A stretch of 64,000 nucleotides of DNA from Streptomyces sp. MST-110588 (GCF_022695595.1 NZ_CP074380.1:2039501-2103500), one strand, 5' to 3'. Positions 44,061-53,684 are shown, counted from the first letter of the stretch. Notes: a model not told the origin generated them from the sequence alone. Program-made: numbers and translations.

Positions 44061-45404
44061 GTGGCGTGCGACGACGAGCGATGCGGCGCGGCCCGGACGG
44101 CCGGGCGGGAGTCGACCGGGCCGAGGAACGTCGGCCGAGGACCGACCGGGCCGAGGAACGAGCGGCGCCGACGACGGAAGGGGGCAGAAGTGCGGCTGGA
44201 GGCGGACACGAGAGGACGGCGACGGAAGGCGGCAGCACGCGGCCCACGGGCCGGGGAGCAGGCGCGGGGCTTGTCCAGGGGCCGGACGCGGACGCTGATC
44301 AAGCTGATCAAGCTGATCAAGCTGATCGAGGGGCTGCCGATCACCATGTCACTCACCATGCTGATCATCACGGCGGCCGGCCTGAGCGGTTTCGCCTGGG
44401 CCGTGACCACGGCCGCCGGTCCAGGCACAGCCGACGGACCCGGTACGGCCACCGGACGCCTGGCAACGGTGCGACCGGACCGGATGAACGGAACAACCGA
44501 TCAACCCGCGCGGCTTACCTCCATGGTCTCCGCGGCGAGCCCCCGCACCCCCATAACCCCGCATCGAAGATCACATCTCTGGACGACATCGGAGCTGTCG
44601 GAGGCGACCGGGACGGCGAAGCCGAAGAGAGAGCCGAAGAGGGAGATGTCAAAGCCGGAGCCGGAACCTGGCGGGAGCGCCGAGCGAGCCTGGCCGGTTA
44701 CGGGACCGGCGGGTGCGCGCCCCTCCATCGAGCGCGGCTGGGAACCACCGCCCTCCCCGTGGGCGGCGGGTCACCGTGGGGTGGACCTGGGCACCTCTTC
44801 GGGAGCCACGGTACGGGCGGCAGCAGCGGGCCGGGTGTCCTTCGCGGGGCGTGTGGCCGGCCGCGGCGTCCTCTCCATCGAGCTGTCCGACAGCCGTACG
44901 CAGCCCACGGCGGCACAGCAGCCCCTACGCATCACGTACGAACCCGTCCGGCCCATCGCCCACAAGGGCGACCGGGTCGCCGCCGGCCAGCCGGTCGCCG
45001 TACTCGCCCCGGGGCCGTACCACTGCCGCGCTCCATGCCTCCACTGGGGCCTGCTGAGAGGAAAGACCTACCTGGACCCCCTCTCGCTACTTCCCACATC
45101 CATGCTCCACCCAGGCCCCTCCCGCCTCCTCCCCGTCTTCGGCGTCCCGCCACCGCGCTCCCACGGCCTCTCTCCCCTCAGCGAGCCCCTGCCCCTGCCC
45201 CACAAAAGCCCCCCACCCAGCCCGCTCTCCAGCACCACGTCCCTGACCTACACGACACTCCTGGCAGCCACCACCCTCTGGGCCACCAACCGCCTCCGCT
45301 CCCACCGTCCAAGCCCCCAACCCCTAAGGAGTCACCCAAGGTCCAGCCCCACCCCGCTCAGCCAACAACCACCCGGCGAGGACCTCCCCGGCCCCCTTAC
45401 CTGA
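44061..45404 (+). CDS. M23-family peptidase, membrane-anchored
   Basis: A protein of up to 447 residues with an Arg-rich N-terminus, one membrane/signal segment ([24 protein letters not shown]), a linker, and a LytM/M23 domain. Zinc-site motifs are GHRGVDLG (H-x3-D) and CLHWGLLRG (H-x-H-like position with Trp). It should cut peptidoglycan peptides outside the membrane, like the peptidases commonly next to rpsB in Streptomyces. The natural end is probably near [10 protein letters not shown] further about 85 residues (P/S-rich, with [18 protein letters not shown]) may be a readthrough caused by a lost stop or frameshift. A 9-bp CTGATCAAG repeat (44295-44330) encodes [12 protein letters not shown] just before the membrane segment. 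The start is uncertain (GTG 44061 or later). Confidence 0.75.
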   Translation: MACDDERCGAARTAGRESTGPRNVGRGPTGPRNERRRRRKGAEVRLEADTRGRRRKAAARGPRAGEQARGLSRGRTRTLIKLIKLIKLIEGLPITMSLTMLIITAAGLSGFAWAVTTAAGPGTADGPGTATGRLATVRPDRMNGTTDQPARLTSMVSAASPRTPITPHRRSHLWTTSELSEATGTAKPKREPKREMSKPEPEPGGSAERAWPVTGPAGARPSIERGWEPPPSPWAAGHRGVDLGTSSGATVRAAAAGRVSFAGRVAGRGVLSIELSDSRTQPTAAQQPLRITYEPVRPIAHKGDRVAAGQPVAVLAPGPYHCRAPCLHWGLLRGKTYLDPLSLLPTSMLHPGPSRLLPVFGVPPPRSHGLSPLSEPLPLPHKSPPPSPLSSTTSLTYTTLLAATTLWATNRLRSHRPSPQPLRSHPRSSPTPLSQQPPGEDLPGPLT

Positions 45405-46169
45405 TTCCCGAAGCTGACCACGACATCGACAAGCCCGCTGCCCGATAGCGCATGTGCCCGCACGGGAGGAGGTGGCGCTCAACCGACCGACCACGACCGC
45501 ACCCGCCCAGCCTGCCTGGATGAACCTCGGACCCCGGCAACCGTGGGCTCGGGACCGGGCACACCGGACCGCCCCGCCGGGCCATGACGCCGCGTGACCT
45601 CACAAAACGGACAGCAGTCATGAGAGCAGCAGAAAGGGAGGGCGTCACTTTTCACTCACAACCACTACAAGGAAGCCACGGAGCCGCTCAACGCGGCCCG
45701 GTGCAATGGTCGCCGCCATACACGAGTGCACTCGGCGTGGCCGTCGGCCGGTCCACACGACGAGACACGTACTCGTGTCCCCGTACCCGCGTTGCGCCGT
45801 GCGGCAGGACAGGAACGGGAGGAGAAGCCGGCGCAGCCCACACATCGGCACATTGCGGCTGCGGCGCGACGGATCCCGCGCACCTCGTGGACGCACGAGG
45901 TCGCAGCGGAAGAACGCCCCGGAAGGCGAGACCGGGCACCCCTCACAAGGGCACGCCGTTCGCGAAGATGCGCCGTCCGCAAAGGTGCGCCGTCCACGAA
46001 GGTGCGCGTCGGCAAGGGCACACCTTCGGCAAGGGCGCCCGTACGCAGGTGTACGCCGTCCATGACGGTAGCCGCTGGTGAGGGCGCGCGGCGGCGAGGG
46101 CACGCGGTTGGCAAGGGTGCCCGTATGCAAAGGCACGCCGTCCGAAAGGATGCGCCGCCTGACAGGGCG
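45405..46169. other. intergenic region with degenerate 17-18 bp repeats
   Basis: About 765 bp with no convincing gene on either strand. Several long frames are open only because of base composition. From about 45945 a degenerate series of units like aaggtgcgccgtccg (roughly twelve, 15-18 bp each) leads into the clean array that follows. No RNA gene was recognised. Confidence 0.6.
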
Positions 46170-46367
46170 CGCCGCCCGGATGGAGTGCGCCGTCCGGATG
46201 CGGTTCGCCGTCCGGATGTGGCCCGCCGCCCGGATGGAGTGCGCCGCCCGGATGTGGCCCGCCGCCCGGATGGAGTGCGCCGCCCGGATGTGGCCCGCCG
46301 CCCGGATGGAGTGCGCCGCCCGGATGTGGCTCGCCGCCCGGATGGGGTGCGCCGCCCGGATGGGCGC
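46170..46367. repeat. 18-bp minisatellite, 11 copies with 36-bp periodicity
   Basis: Eleven uninterrupted 18-bp units with the constant part CGCCGCCCGGATG and a variable end. From 46206 to 46331 the ends GTGGCC (GTGGCT in the last such copy) and GAGTG alternate strictly, making a higher-order 36-bp dimer repeat. It lies between the M23 peptidase and the 3' end of a TetR gene (stop at 46444). In every frame it would encode a hexapeptide repeat (for example RRPDGV), but no frame has gene-like flanks. There are no spacers, so it is not CRISPR. Confidence 0.92.
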
Positions 46368-46443
46368 ATCGGGAGAGGCGGAGGCGGGAGGCCAGGGTGG
46401 GAGGTGGGGTGGGGGCGGGAGGGGGCGGGGGGAGAGGGGGAAG

Positions 46444-47022
46444 TCAGCGGACGCCGTGGAGGACCATGGCGACTGCCGCCTCCGTGATGTCCGAGGGGTC
46501 CTCCGCAGCACCGAGTTCGATGCGGCGGACCGCGGCGTCCACGACGCCCTGAAGCAGCATCGCGGCAAGCCGTGGCTGCTCGTGGCCCAGTGCGCCGAGA
46601 GCCTCCACGATCATGGCGATCAGGCCCCCGTGCGCCGCCCGGATCTTCTCGCGGGCCCCGGCATCCAGCTCGCCGGCCGAGATGGCGACGACGGCGCGGT
46701 GACGGCGGTCTCCGACCAGTGCCAGTTGTCGGCGTACGTACGCCTCGATCTTGGCCTCGGGCGTATCGACCCGCTCCATGGCGGCCTCGACCTCGGCGGC
46801 CCATACGGGAAAGTCGACGGCGCACAGTTCCTCGACCACGGCCGCGCGGGAGCGGAAGTACTCGTAGACGGAAGAGCGCGCGAGACCGGTGCGCTCGGCG
46901 AGGGCGGGGAACGTCAGCGCTTCCGTACCGCCTTCGGACAGCAGGGATCGGGCGGCGTCCAAGAGGGCGCCGCGCTGCATCGTCCGGTGCTCGGCCACGG
47001 AGGCCGCTCGAATCCTGGGCAC
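46444..47022 (-). CDS. TetR-family regulator
   Basis: A 192-residue regulator. The N-terminal helix-turn-helix is TMQRGALLDAARSLLSEGGTEALTFPALAERTGLARSSVYEYFRSRAAVVEELCAVDF (about 14-72). The ligand domain follows. I chose the GTG at 47022. It has no Shine-Dalgarno sequence, but TACAGT ends 6 nt before it, so the message may be leaderless. The frame stays open 12 codons upstream. It is downstream of whiG on the same strand with a 163-bp gap. The target is unknown. Confidence 0.88.
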   Translation of the reverse strand: MPRIRAASVAEHRTMQRGALLDAARSLLSEGGTEALTFPALAERTGLARSSVYEYFRSRAAVVEELCAVDFPVWAAEVEAAMERVDTPEAKIEAYVRRQLALVGDRRHRAVVAISAGELDAGAREKIRAAHGGLIAMIVEALGALGHEQPRLAAMLLQGVVDAAVRRIELGAAEDPSDITEAAVAMVLHGVR

Positions 47023-47185
47023 GTCACCACTGTACGGATGGCGCCCACGCCACGGCACTGCGCACCACGACGTAGTCCGGTACGCGGCAAAGGTGCAGGA
47101 GGAGCGGAAGGGGGAAGGGAGGACGAGGGAGGAGGCTGTGGGCCTTCGGGGGTGGTCGGGCGGCCCGGGCGGGTGCCGGGCGGCA

Positions 47186-48022
47186 TCAGCGGCCGACGTC
47201 GGCGAGCTTCGCTCTCAGTTGCAGGACGGACTTGGTGTGGATCTGGCTGACCCGGCTCTCGGTGACCCCGAGGACATTGCCGATCTCGGCGAGCGTGAGT
47301 CCTTCGTAGTAGTAGAGCGTGACCACGGTCTTCTCCCGTTCGGGGAGAGTGTTGATGGCGCGGGCGAGCAGCCGGCGGAGCTCCCGGTCCTCGGCGACCT
47401 CGACCGGGTTGTCGGCGGCGGTGTCCTCCAGGGTGTCCATCAGGCTCAGCCGGTCGCCGCCCTCGCCACCGACGTGCAGCAGTTCCTCCAGCGCCACCAC
47501 ATTGGCGAGCGAGAGCTGGCTGAACACCCCGTGCAGTTCCTCCAGTGGGATGCCCATCTCCTCGGCCACCTCGGCTTCGGACGGTGTGCGCCGGAGCTGC
47601 GCCTCCAGCGTCGCGTACGCCCGTTCGACCGCGCGGGCCTTCTGCCGTACGGACCGGGGGATCCAGTCCAGGGCCCGCAGCTCGTCGATCATGGCTCCCC
47701 GGATGCGGGTGATCGCGTACGTCTCGAACTTGATGGAGCGCTCGGGTTCGAACTTCTCGATGGCGTCGATGAGCCCGAAGATTCCGGAGGAGACGAAGTC
47801 AGCCTGCTCGACGTTGGGGGGCAGACCGACGCTGACCCGGCCGGCCACGTACTTCACCAGCGGCGAGTAGTGCAGGATCAACTGCTCGCGCAGCCGCCCG
47901 TCGCCTGATGCCTTGTAGGAGCTCCACAGCTCTTCTAGTGAGGTGGGCGCGGCGGGGCGCACGCTGCCGCGCGCGGCGGGGGGCGCTGCCGCGCGGTCAG
48001 ACCCGGAGGTGTGCTGGGGCAT
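47186..48022 (-). CDS. whiG: sporulation sigma factor WhiG
   Basis: A 278-residue FliA-type sigma factor that starts sporulation in aerial hyphae. Region 2 is [84 protein letters not shown]. Region 4 is [51 protein letters not shown]. The ATG at 48022 is supported by the usual short Ala/Pro-rich N-terminus, and AAGGCGA stands just before it. Known biology: it is kept inactive by the anti-sigma RsiG with c-di-GMP, and it switches on whiH and whiI. Confidence 0.97.
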   Translation of the reverse strand: MPQHTSGSDRAAAPPAARGSVRPAAPTSLEELWSSYKASGDGRLREQLILHYSPLVKYVAGRVSVGLPPNVEQADFVSSGIFGLIDAIEKFEPERSIKFETYAITRIRGAMIDELRALDWIPRSVRQKARAVERAYATLEAQLRRTPSEAEVAEEMGIPLEELHGVFSQLSLANVVALEELLHVGGEGGDRLSLMDTLEDTAADNPVEVAEDRELRRLLARAINTLPEREKTVVTLYYYEGLTLAEIGNVLGVTESRVSQIHTKSVLQLRAKLADVGR

Positions 48023-48421
48023 TCGTCGCCTTGAGCCGTTCTGCCGAAACGCTGGTGAATACGTGCGTGAGGGTTGAATTCGGTGTGAGCGTAGCGTGAC
48101 CGCAGTGTCGCGGTGTGCGATGAAGAGTGGTTCGGATGTACGCAGATACGTTCCTCTGCCCGCACGCCCGGGTTAGCGGGACAAGGATTCCGATGGCGGT
48201 CAGGACGATTTGCAACCGCTGAGAGAACCCTTGAGAGAACCCCTGAGAAAGGGTGACGGCGCGGCTTCATCTGCTGCCCCTGAGAGTGAGGACCCGGCGT
48301 ACGGCACCGCTCCGGCACGGCTCCCCACGGATCGGGGACAGGACCAGGGCGCTACGGAACGGACGTCCCGCGCGCGTCCGGCCTCGACTTGTCACCCGTT
48401 CGCCCCAGGTCACGGACCACC
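48023..48421. other. whiG upstream region
   Basis: A 399-bp gap between dprA and whiG on the same strand. It must contain the whiG promoter. TACGCT around 48090 on the minus strand is a possible -10. A direct repeat TGAGAGAACCC (48220-48230 and 48232-48242) is visible. No gene was recognised. Confidence 0.5.
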
Positions 48422-49564
48422 TCACCGCGATCCTGCGGTGGCCGTGGCAGTGCGCACCAACTCCCAGCGACCGCCACTCCTTTGAACGAATCCCAGCGAC
48501 TGCAGCTCGAAGAGCTTGCCTTGCGCCACATCGCCGACCGTGCCCGAGTCCCTGGCCACCTGCCGGGCGTCCGCGCCGCCTCGCGCGGGGAGCGCTTCGA
48601 GCACCCGGGCGGCCACGGGGTCCAACAGGTCACGGGCGAGGAGCGGGCCGCGCCGCTCGGGCGCCAGTTCGCCGATGCTGCCGACCAGTTCGACGACCTC
48701 GGCGGCGTCCGTCACCACCGTCGCCCCACCGCGCAGCAGTTGGTGGACGCCCGCGGACAGCCCGCTGGTGACCGGTCCCGGCATTCCCATCGTGAACCGG
48801 CCCAGTTCCATGGCCCGCCGGGCGGTGACCAGCGACCCACTGCGCAGCTCGGCCTCCACGACGACCGTTCCCCTGGTGAGCGCCGCGATGACACGGTTGC
48901 GCAGGATGAACCGGCTGCGGGTGGGATGGTCACCGGGTGGCAACTCCGCGATGACCAGCCCCTGTTCCGCCATCCGTCCGATCAACTCGGTGTGACCTCG
49001 CGGATAGGCGAAGTCGACGCCGGAGGCCAGCACGGCGATGGTGGCGCCGTCCGCGGCCAGTGCGCCTCTGTGCGTGGCGCCGTCGACCCCGTACGCGGCT
49101 CCGGACACCACCGTCCAGCCGCGGTCGGCCAGGCCCGCTCCGAGTACGGCCGCCATGTGCGCGCCGTAGTCCGTACAGGCTCTCGCCCCCACGACGGCGA
49201 CGGAGCGCAGCGCCCACAGCCGCAGATTCGCCGGTCCCCGTACCCACAGGCCGATGGGTCTGCCGTCCCCCAGGTCGTCCAGTTGCCCGGGCCACTCCTC
49301 GTCGCCGGGGCAGAGGAACCTGCCGCCGATCGCGGCCACGGCGGCCAGATCGGCCGCGGTGTCCTGGCGTGCGGCGCGGAGCCGCAGTCCGGCGAATTTC
49401 TGCTCGCACGCTCCCTCGGGCGCGTCCCGCTCGCCCTTCAGGGCCCGGAGGAGTTCCACCGGACCCATCTGCCGGAGCCATCGCCCGACCGTCTCATCAC
49501 CCGGCTCGGCGATACGGGTCAACGCGGCGCGTGCCCGTCGCTCCGTGTCCCCCACATCGGTCAT
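48422..49564 (-). CDS. dprA: DNA-processing protein DprA
   Basis: A 380-residue DprA/Smf protein that loads RecA onto incoming single-stranded DNA. The Rossmann core is visible: SVAVVGARACTDYGAHMAAVLGAGLADRGWTVVSGAAYGVDGATHRGALAADGATIAVLASGVDFAYPRGHTELIGRM, then AELPPGDHPTRSRFILRNRVIAALTRGTVVVEAELRSGSLVTARRAMELGR. A C-terminal winged-helix region follows. The upstream comM and yraN genes on the same strand form the common comM-dprA arrangement. Its role in Streptomyces is uncertain. Confidence 0.95.
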   Translation of the reverse strand: MTDVGDTERRARAALTRIAEPGDETVGRWLRQMGPVELLRALKGERDAPEGACEQKFAGLRLRAARQDTAADLAAVAAIGGRFLCPGDEEWPGQLDDLGDGRPIGLWVRGPANLRLWALRSVAVVGARACTDYGAHMAAVLGAGLADRGWTVVSGAAYGVDGATHRGALAADGATIAVLASGVDFAYPRGHTELIGRMAEQGLVIAELPPGDHPTRSRFILRNRVIAALTRGTVVVEAELRSGSLVTARRAMELGRFTMGMPGPVTSGLSAGVHQLLRGGATVVTDAAEVVELVGSIGELAPERRGPLLARDLLDPVAARVLEALPARGGADARQVARDSGTVGDVAQGKLFELQSLGFVQRSGGRWELVRTATATAGSR

Positions 49565-49622
49565 ACCTCGGCTCTCCCCCGCTCGCCGTGCTCCGCTGTG
49601 TCACGCTGTCCGATGCCTGACC

Positions 49623-51227
49623 TCATATGGCACGCACCGCCGCCACACCCCGTTTGATGCCCGTACGCAGTTCCAGGGCCCACAGGACGTCCTCCTCGGC
49701 GGGACGGTCGCGACCCGCCAGGTCGGCGGCGGTCCAGGCGACGCGCAGCACCCGGTCCAGGCCACGGGCCGTGAGCAGACCGCTCTCCAGGTCGCTCTCC
49801 GCCTGCCGCAGCGCGCCGGGCGCAGCCTGCCAGCGGGTTCGCAGTTCGTGGCCGGGCACCTCACTGTTGGTGGTCCATGGGGTGCCCGCGTACCGGGCGG
49901 CGGCGCGTTCGCGGGCGGCTCGCACCCGCTCGGCCACCACGGCGGTGGTTTCGGCTCCCTTGCCGAGCGAGACCAGCTCACGGCGCGCGACGGGCTCGAC
50001 GGCGACCCGTAGGTCCACCCGGTCCATCAGCGGCCCGGACAGACGGGCGCGGTAGCGGGTGATCGAGGAAGGCCGGCATTCGCAGCCGCCTCCCGTGGTC
50101 CCATGGCGCCCACAAGGACAGGGATTGGCCGCCAGCGCCAGCAGGAACCGCGCCGGCATCCGCATCATGCCGGCGGCTCGCGCGACCACGACGTGCCCCG
50201 ACTCCAGCGGCTGACGCAACGCGTCGAGCACCCGCACACTGCACTCCGCGGCCTCGTCGACGAACAGCACTCCATGATGGGCCAGGGAGACCGCTCCGGG
50301 GCGCGGCAGTCCGGTGCCCCCGCCCACCAGTGAGGCCATCGTGGCGGAGTGGTGGGGCGCGCAGTAGGGCGGCCGGTCCACCAGTGGCTGGCCCGGCGGT
50401 AGCGTCCCCGCGACCGAGTGCACCGCTGTGACTTCGAGGGACTCTTTTTGCGACAGGGGTGGCAGCAGACCCGGAAGACGTTCGGCCAGCATGGTCTTGC
50501 CTGCGCCCGGCGGGCCCTTGAAGAAGATGTGGTGCCGCCCCGCCGCGGCCACCTCCAGCGCTCTGCGGGGCCCCGGCTGTCCGGCGACATCCGCGAGGTC
50601 CGGCGGCCGGTCTCCTCCGAGCGGGCTCGCGCCGGCCCCGGAGCCGGGCACGGCCAGTCCCGCCAGGAGGGGGTCGGGCGCGCCTTCCGGAGGCTCGTCC
50701 TCCTCGGGGACGGGTTCGTCCGTGAGTACGGCGACGAGTTGCCGCAGGCTTCGTACGCCCAGGACGGACATTCCCGGTACGAGCGCTGCCTCGGCCGCCG
50801 TGCGCTCGGGCACGACGACCTGGCGGTAGCCGGCGTCGGCGGCGGCCAGGACGGCCGGAAGCACTCCGCGTACGGGCCGGACCCGGCCGTCCAGCCCCAG
50901 TTCGCCGATCATGACCAGCTCCGTCAGCTCACGGGGGTCGATGCGCTCGGCGGCACCGAGGACGGCGCAGGCGACGGCGAGGTCGAAGCCGCTGCCGCTT
51001 TTGGGTACCGATGCCGGGCTGAGCCCCACCGTGAGCTTTTTCTGGGGCCACTCGTCCCCCGAATTGACCACCGCGGCGCGAACCCTGTCCCGGGACTCGA
51101 TCAGGCTCTTGTCGGGGAGTCCGACCAGCGTGAAGGCCGCGACACCCGGTTCGAGGTCCGCCTGGACCTCCACGACCACGCCCTCGACGCCCACCAGGGC
51201 GACCGAGCACGTACGGGCGAATCCCAT
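49623..51227 (-). CDS. YifB/ComM family Mg-chelatase-like AAA+ protein
   Basis: A 534-residue protein. The N-terminal LonC-like fold (ARTCSVALVGVEGVVVEVQADLEPGVAAFTLVGLPDKSLIESRDRVRAAVVNSG) is followed by the AAA+ domain: Walker A KGPPGAGKTMLAERLPGLLPPL, Walker B VLFVDEAAE, RQPLESG, and LLALAANPCPCG. The C-terminal Mg-chelatase subdomain carries the Cys-rich CPCGRHGTTGGGCEC and SGPLMDRVDL. ComM is a helicase promoting branch migration in natural transformation. In non-competent bacteria its role is unclear. The ATG overlaps the yraN stop (TGATG). Confidence 0.95.
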   Translation of the reverse strand: MGFARTCSVALVGVEGVVVEVQADLEPGVAAFTLVGLPDKSLIESRDRVRAAVVNSGDEWPQKKLTVGLSPASVPKSGSGFDLAVACAVLGAAERIDPRELTELVMIGELGLDGRVRPVRGVLPAVLAAADAGYRQVVVPERTAAEAALVPGMSVLGVRSLRQLVAVLTDEPVPEEDEPPEGAPDPLLAGLAVPGSGAGASPLGGDRPPDLADVAGQPGPRRALEVAAAGRHHIFFKGPPGAGKTMLAERLPGLLPPLSQKESLEVTAVHSVAGTLPPGQPLVDRPPYCAPHHSATMASLVGGGTGLPRPGAVSLAHHGVLFVDEAAECSVRVLDALRQPLESGHVVVARAAGMMRMPARFLLALAANPCPCGRHGTTGGGCECRPSSITRYRARLSGPLMDRVDLRVAVEPVARRELVSLGKGAETTAVVAERVRAARERAAARYAGTPWTTNSEVPGHELRTRWQAAPGALRQAESDLESGLLTARGLDRVLRVAWTAADLAGRDRPAEEDVLWALELRTGIKRGVAAVRAI

Positions 51228-51853
51228 CAGGACACCCCCCGGGCGTGTTCGACGACCGGCGCCCCGCGGGAGGGCAGCAGGACTCCGACGACGTCGATCC
51301 GCACTCCTCCCGGGGGCGGCCCGCCGTGCTGCTCCATCCAGCGTTCGGCCAGCAGCCGCAGCCGGTCGGTCTTCGCGGCCCGTACGGCTGCCATCGGATG
51401 TTCGTACGGTCCGGCGCGCCGGGTCTTGACCTCGCAGACGACCAGTGCGTCACCGTCCGAGGCCACGATGTCGATCTCGCCGTCCCGGCACCGCCAGTTG
51501 CGGGCGACGATCCTCATCCCGGCGGCGGCCAGCCGCCGGGCCGCCAGGTCCTCCCCGTACCGGCCCAGTGCGCGCCGGGTGTCGTCCCCGGGGCGCGACT
51601 CCGTGGCCTGCTGTACGGCCTTGGGAGCGCCGCCGGGGCGTCGCGCGCCGCGCCCCTTCCCTGCCGGTTCGGCGCGTCCTGGCTCCGCGGTTGCCGCGGC
51701 CTTGTCGCACTCGGCCGTCCGAGTCGTCCTGACGGCCTCGGTTACCTCGGCTGCCTCGGCCCCTGCTGCTTCTGTCGCTGCTGCCTCTGTGGCTTCCGCG
51801 ACCTGCGCGTGGTGCGCAGAGCTCGCGGCCTGCGGCCCGTTCGTGGCGTTCAT
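51227..51853 (-). CDS. UPF0102 (YraN) nuclease-fold protein
   Basis: A 208-residue protein. The UPF0102 domain fills the C-terminal half: [52 protein letters not shown], with the restriction-endonuclease-like E..D..E-V-K motif. The first about 90 residues are a low-complexity Ala/Glu/Thr extension ([21 protein letters not shown]) far longer than usual (family about 120 residues), so the true start may be nearer the domain. The function is unknown, possibly DNA repair or recombination given its constant partnership with comM and dprA. Confidence 0.9.
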   Translation of the reverse strand: MNATNGPQAASSAHHAQVAEATEAAATEAAGAEAAEVTEAVRTTRTAECDKAAATAEPGRAEPAGKGRGARRPGGAPKAVQQATESRPGDDTRRALGRYGEDLAARRLAAAGMRIVARNWRCRDGEIDIVASDGDALVVCEVKTRRAGPYEHPMAAVRAAKTDRLRLLAERWMEQHGGPPPGGVRIDVVGVLLPSRGAPVVEHARGVS

Positions 51854-52001
51854 TCGGCACCACCTCCGGCACCGACTGTGACGGCTCCGGCCGAATCCAT
51901 TGGATCTTGGTGGATTACTGGCCGGTTGTGGAAAACTCCGTCACCCGCGCGCACCGGGCGCCGGCGGCTCCGGTGCCGCCCCGCCTCGGCCGAACCCCAG
52001 G

Positions 52002-52310
52002 TCAGCTACCCGGAAGGTCGAGGTCACTCTTGTTCAGCTCCTCGATGTTCACGTCCTTGAACGTGAGAACGCGCACCTGCTTGACGAAGCGAGCCGGCCG
52101 GTACATGTCCCAGACCCAGGCGTCGGCCATCGAGACCTCGAAGAACACCTCGCCCTGAACGGAGTGCACCTGCATCTCGTAGTCGTTCGTGAGGTAAAAG
52201 CGACGTTCCGTCTCGATCACATACTTGAACAGCCCGACGACATCGCGGTACTCCCGGTAGAGCTTCAGCTCCATCTCGGTCTCGTACTTTTCGAGGTCCT
52301 CGGCGCTCAT
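52002..52310 (-). CDS. DUF2469 family protein
   Basis: A 102-residue actinobacterial protein, MSAEDLEKYETEMELKLYREYRDVVGLFKYVIETERRFYLTNDYEMQVHS...VFFEVSMADAWVWDMYRPARFVKQVRVLTFKDVNIEEL. It is very strongly conserved across the phylum and always near rplS/sip/yraN. The function is unknown. GGGATCTGCC precedes the ATG, so the ribosome site is weak. It lies between the NUDIX gene and yraN on the same strand. Confidence 0.95.
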   Translation of the reverse strand: MSAEDLEKYETEMELKLYREYRDVVGLFKYVIETERRFYLTNDYEMQVHSVQGEVFFEVSMADAWVWDMYRPARFVKQVRVLTFKDVNIEELNKSDLDLPGS

Positions 52311-52348
52311 GGCAGATCCCCTTCAGCCGTGCGTCCCCCTATTGTGCG

Positions 52349-52924
52349 TCAGGCACTCTCGGTCTCCAGGACCACCGGCGCACTAGGGGGCCCTTCGTCG
52401 AGCAGCGTGCGCAGCAGCTCGGCGAGTCTGGTCGGATACACCGTCTCATGCGACGCGGAGAGTTCCTCCGAAGTCCACCACCTCAGTCCCGAGACACTGC
52501 GTCGCTCCAGCTCTGTCTGCCCAGCGGTTTCGGTGCTAGTCCCTTTCGTACGTGCCAGGTAGTACCACTCGTCCTGGTTCCAGCGCCGCCCGTCAAAGGG
52601 AAAGGAGCAGTGGCGCTTCCACAGCACCGGGCCCAGTTCGATCCCGGTGATACCCGTCTCCTCCGCCACCTCCCGGCGTGCCGCCTCTTCCCGGCTCTCC
52701 GCCCCCTCCAGTCCGCCGCCCGGCGTGAACCACCAGGTGTGGGTGGGATCGCCCGGCTCGTAGCCGTGCAGCAGCAGGATCCGGTCGTCGGGACCGAGCA
52801 GGACGACGCGGGAGACCTGCCGGGTCACGACCTCCTCCCCCATAGGCGTGACCGTCACCGACTCGCCTCCGGCAGGCTCACTGCTCACGGGAACTGCACT
52901 CATAGGTTCGGTCCGCTCGCTCAT
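52349..52924 (-). CDS. NUDIX hydrolase
   Basis: A 191-residue NUDIX protein. The box is exact: G-x5-E-x7-REVAEETGI from Gly70 to Ile92 (GGLEGAESREEAARREVAEETGI). The fold is preceded by VVLLGPDDRILLLHGYEPG and followed by WKRHCSFPFDGRRWNQDEWYYLAR. It hydrolyses a nucleoside-diphosphate-linked substrate that cannot be named. The ATG at 52924 overlaps the repaired sipZ stop (ATGA), so it is coupled to the signal peptidase operon. Confidence 0.93.
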   Translation of the reverse strand: MSERTEPMSAVPVSSEPAGGESVTVTPMGEEVVTRQVSRVVLLGPDDRILLLHGYEPGDPTHTWWFTPGGGLEGAESREEAARREVAEETGITGIELGPVLWKRHCSFPFDGRRWNQDEWYYLARTKGTSTETAGQTELERRSVSGLRWWTSEELSASHETVYPTRLAELLRTLLDEGPPSAPVVLETESA

Positions 52925-53684
52925 AGGCCGGCGCCCTGCTCTCCGGTACGGGCACGTCGTTCCCGGCCGCGGCCCCACCGGTCGGCGATCGGCCCGTACG
53001 CCGCGCCTCCCAGGATCAGCACGGCGCCGACCACCACCGAGATCGTTATGAGCCGCAGCGGCCCGGGGTGGAGGTGCCGCCGGGCAGCGCCGCGAAGCTC
53101 GCCGGCCGCTGCACCATTCCGAGCTCGCCCGGGGGCCACGCCCGGGCGTCCACCCGCGCGCTCACCGCGCTGCTCGGCACGGAGCCGTGACTGCTGTCCT
53201 CAAGGTGCACCCGTGAGTCCATGGAGCCCAGGCGGCGGTCGCCGAGGAGAAACAGTTCTCCCGGAGGGACCTGGGCGGAGAATCGGGTCGGTGAGGCCGG
53301 ACCTTTGGCGTGCAGATACGGTTCGTCGACCGGTTTGCCGTTGACGGTGAGCCGGCCGTCCTTGCCGCAGCAGGCGATCTTGTCGCCGCCGACGCCGACG
53401 ACCCGCTTGACCATGGGGCTGTTGCCCCACGTCTTGTCCGAGAACACCACCACGTCGCCGCGGCGCACCTCCGCGCCGTCCACTTTCTGGGCCAGAACCC
53501 GGTCTCCCGCCCCGATCGTCGGCTCCATCGAGTCGGTCGGCACGGTGTACGGGCGGTAGAGCAGTGCCCCCCATACGAACCCGCCCAGGAACAGCACACA
53601 GCCGACGGCCACGGCCAGACCGGACAGCACCCTGCCCCGGGTCCGTCCGCGACCGCCGCTTCCGCGCTCCTTGTTGCCGCTCAT
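52921..53684 (-). CDS. sipZ: type I signal peptidase (SipZ position), single-base frameshift
   Basis: Signal peptidase I with an N-terminal membrane helix (LSGLAVAVGCVLFLGGFVWGALLY), Ser52 in VPTDSMEPTIGAGDRVL, the Lys in PMVKRVVGVGGDKI, and GDRRLGSMDSRVH (box E). The frame ends at 53046 after ...GGTSTPG. The expected C-terminal helix, PLRLITISVVVGAVLILGGAAYGPIADRWG, continues one frame over to a TGA at 52921. One extra G in the run at 53060-53068 restores it and places the stop in ATGA overlap with the NUDIX gene, which supports the repaired frame. In Streptomyces the fourth sip gene is known to have a C-terminal anchor. Confidence 0.88.

Noticed and set aside
44295..44330. Leucine-rich or amphipathic [12 protein letters not shown] motif as a functional peptide
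   Set aside because: It is a 9-bp slippage repeat at the edge of a membrane segment. It is more simply explained as repeat expansion.
46170..46367. CRISPR-like regularly repeated array
   Set aside because: The 18-bp units are directly adjacent with no unique spacers and no cas genes are near.
45726..46487. A hexapeptide-repeat protein (RRPDGV/RRPDVA) encoded by the minisatellite
   Set aside because: All six frames are open across the array, none has a ribosome site and conserved flanking domain, so coding is not supported.
48216..48260. Second TPP riboswitch upstream of whiG suggested by CTGAGAGAACCCTTGAGAG
   Set aside because: Only a direct repeat of TGAGAGAACCC is present. The other aptamer arms (ACCTG..GGTAATGCC..GTAGGGA) are missing.
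52921..53139. A separate 72-residue small membrane protein
   Set aside because: It is the displaced C-terminal anchor of the signal peptidase sipZ, as shown by the join at the G run and by the NUDIX overlap.
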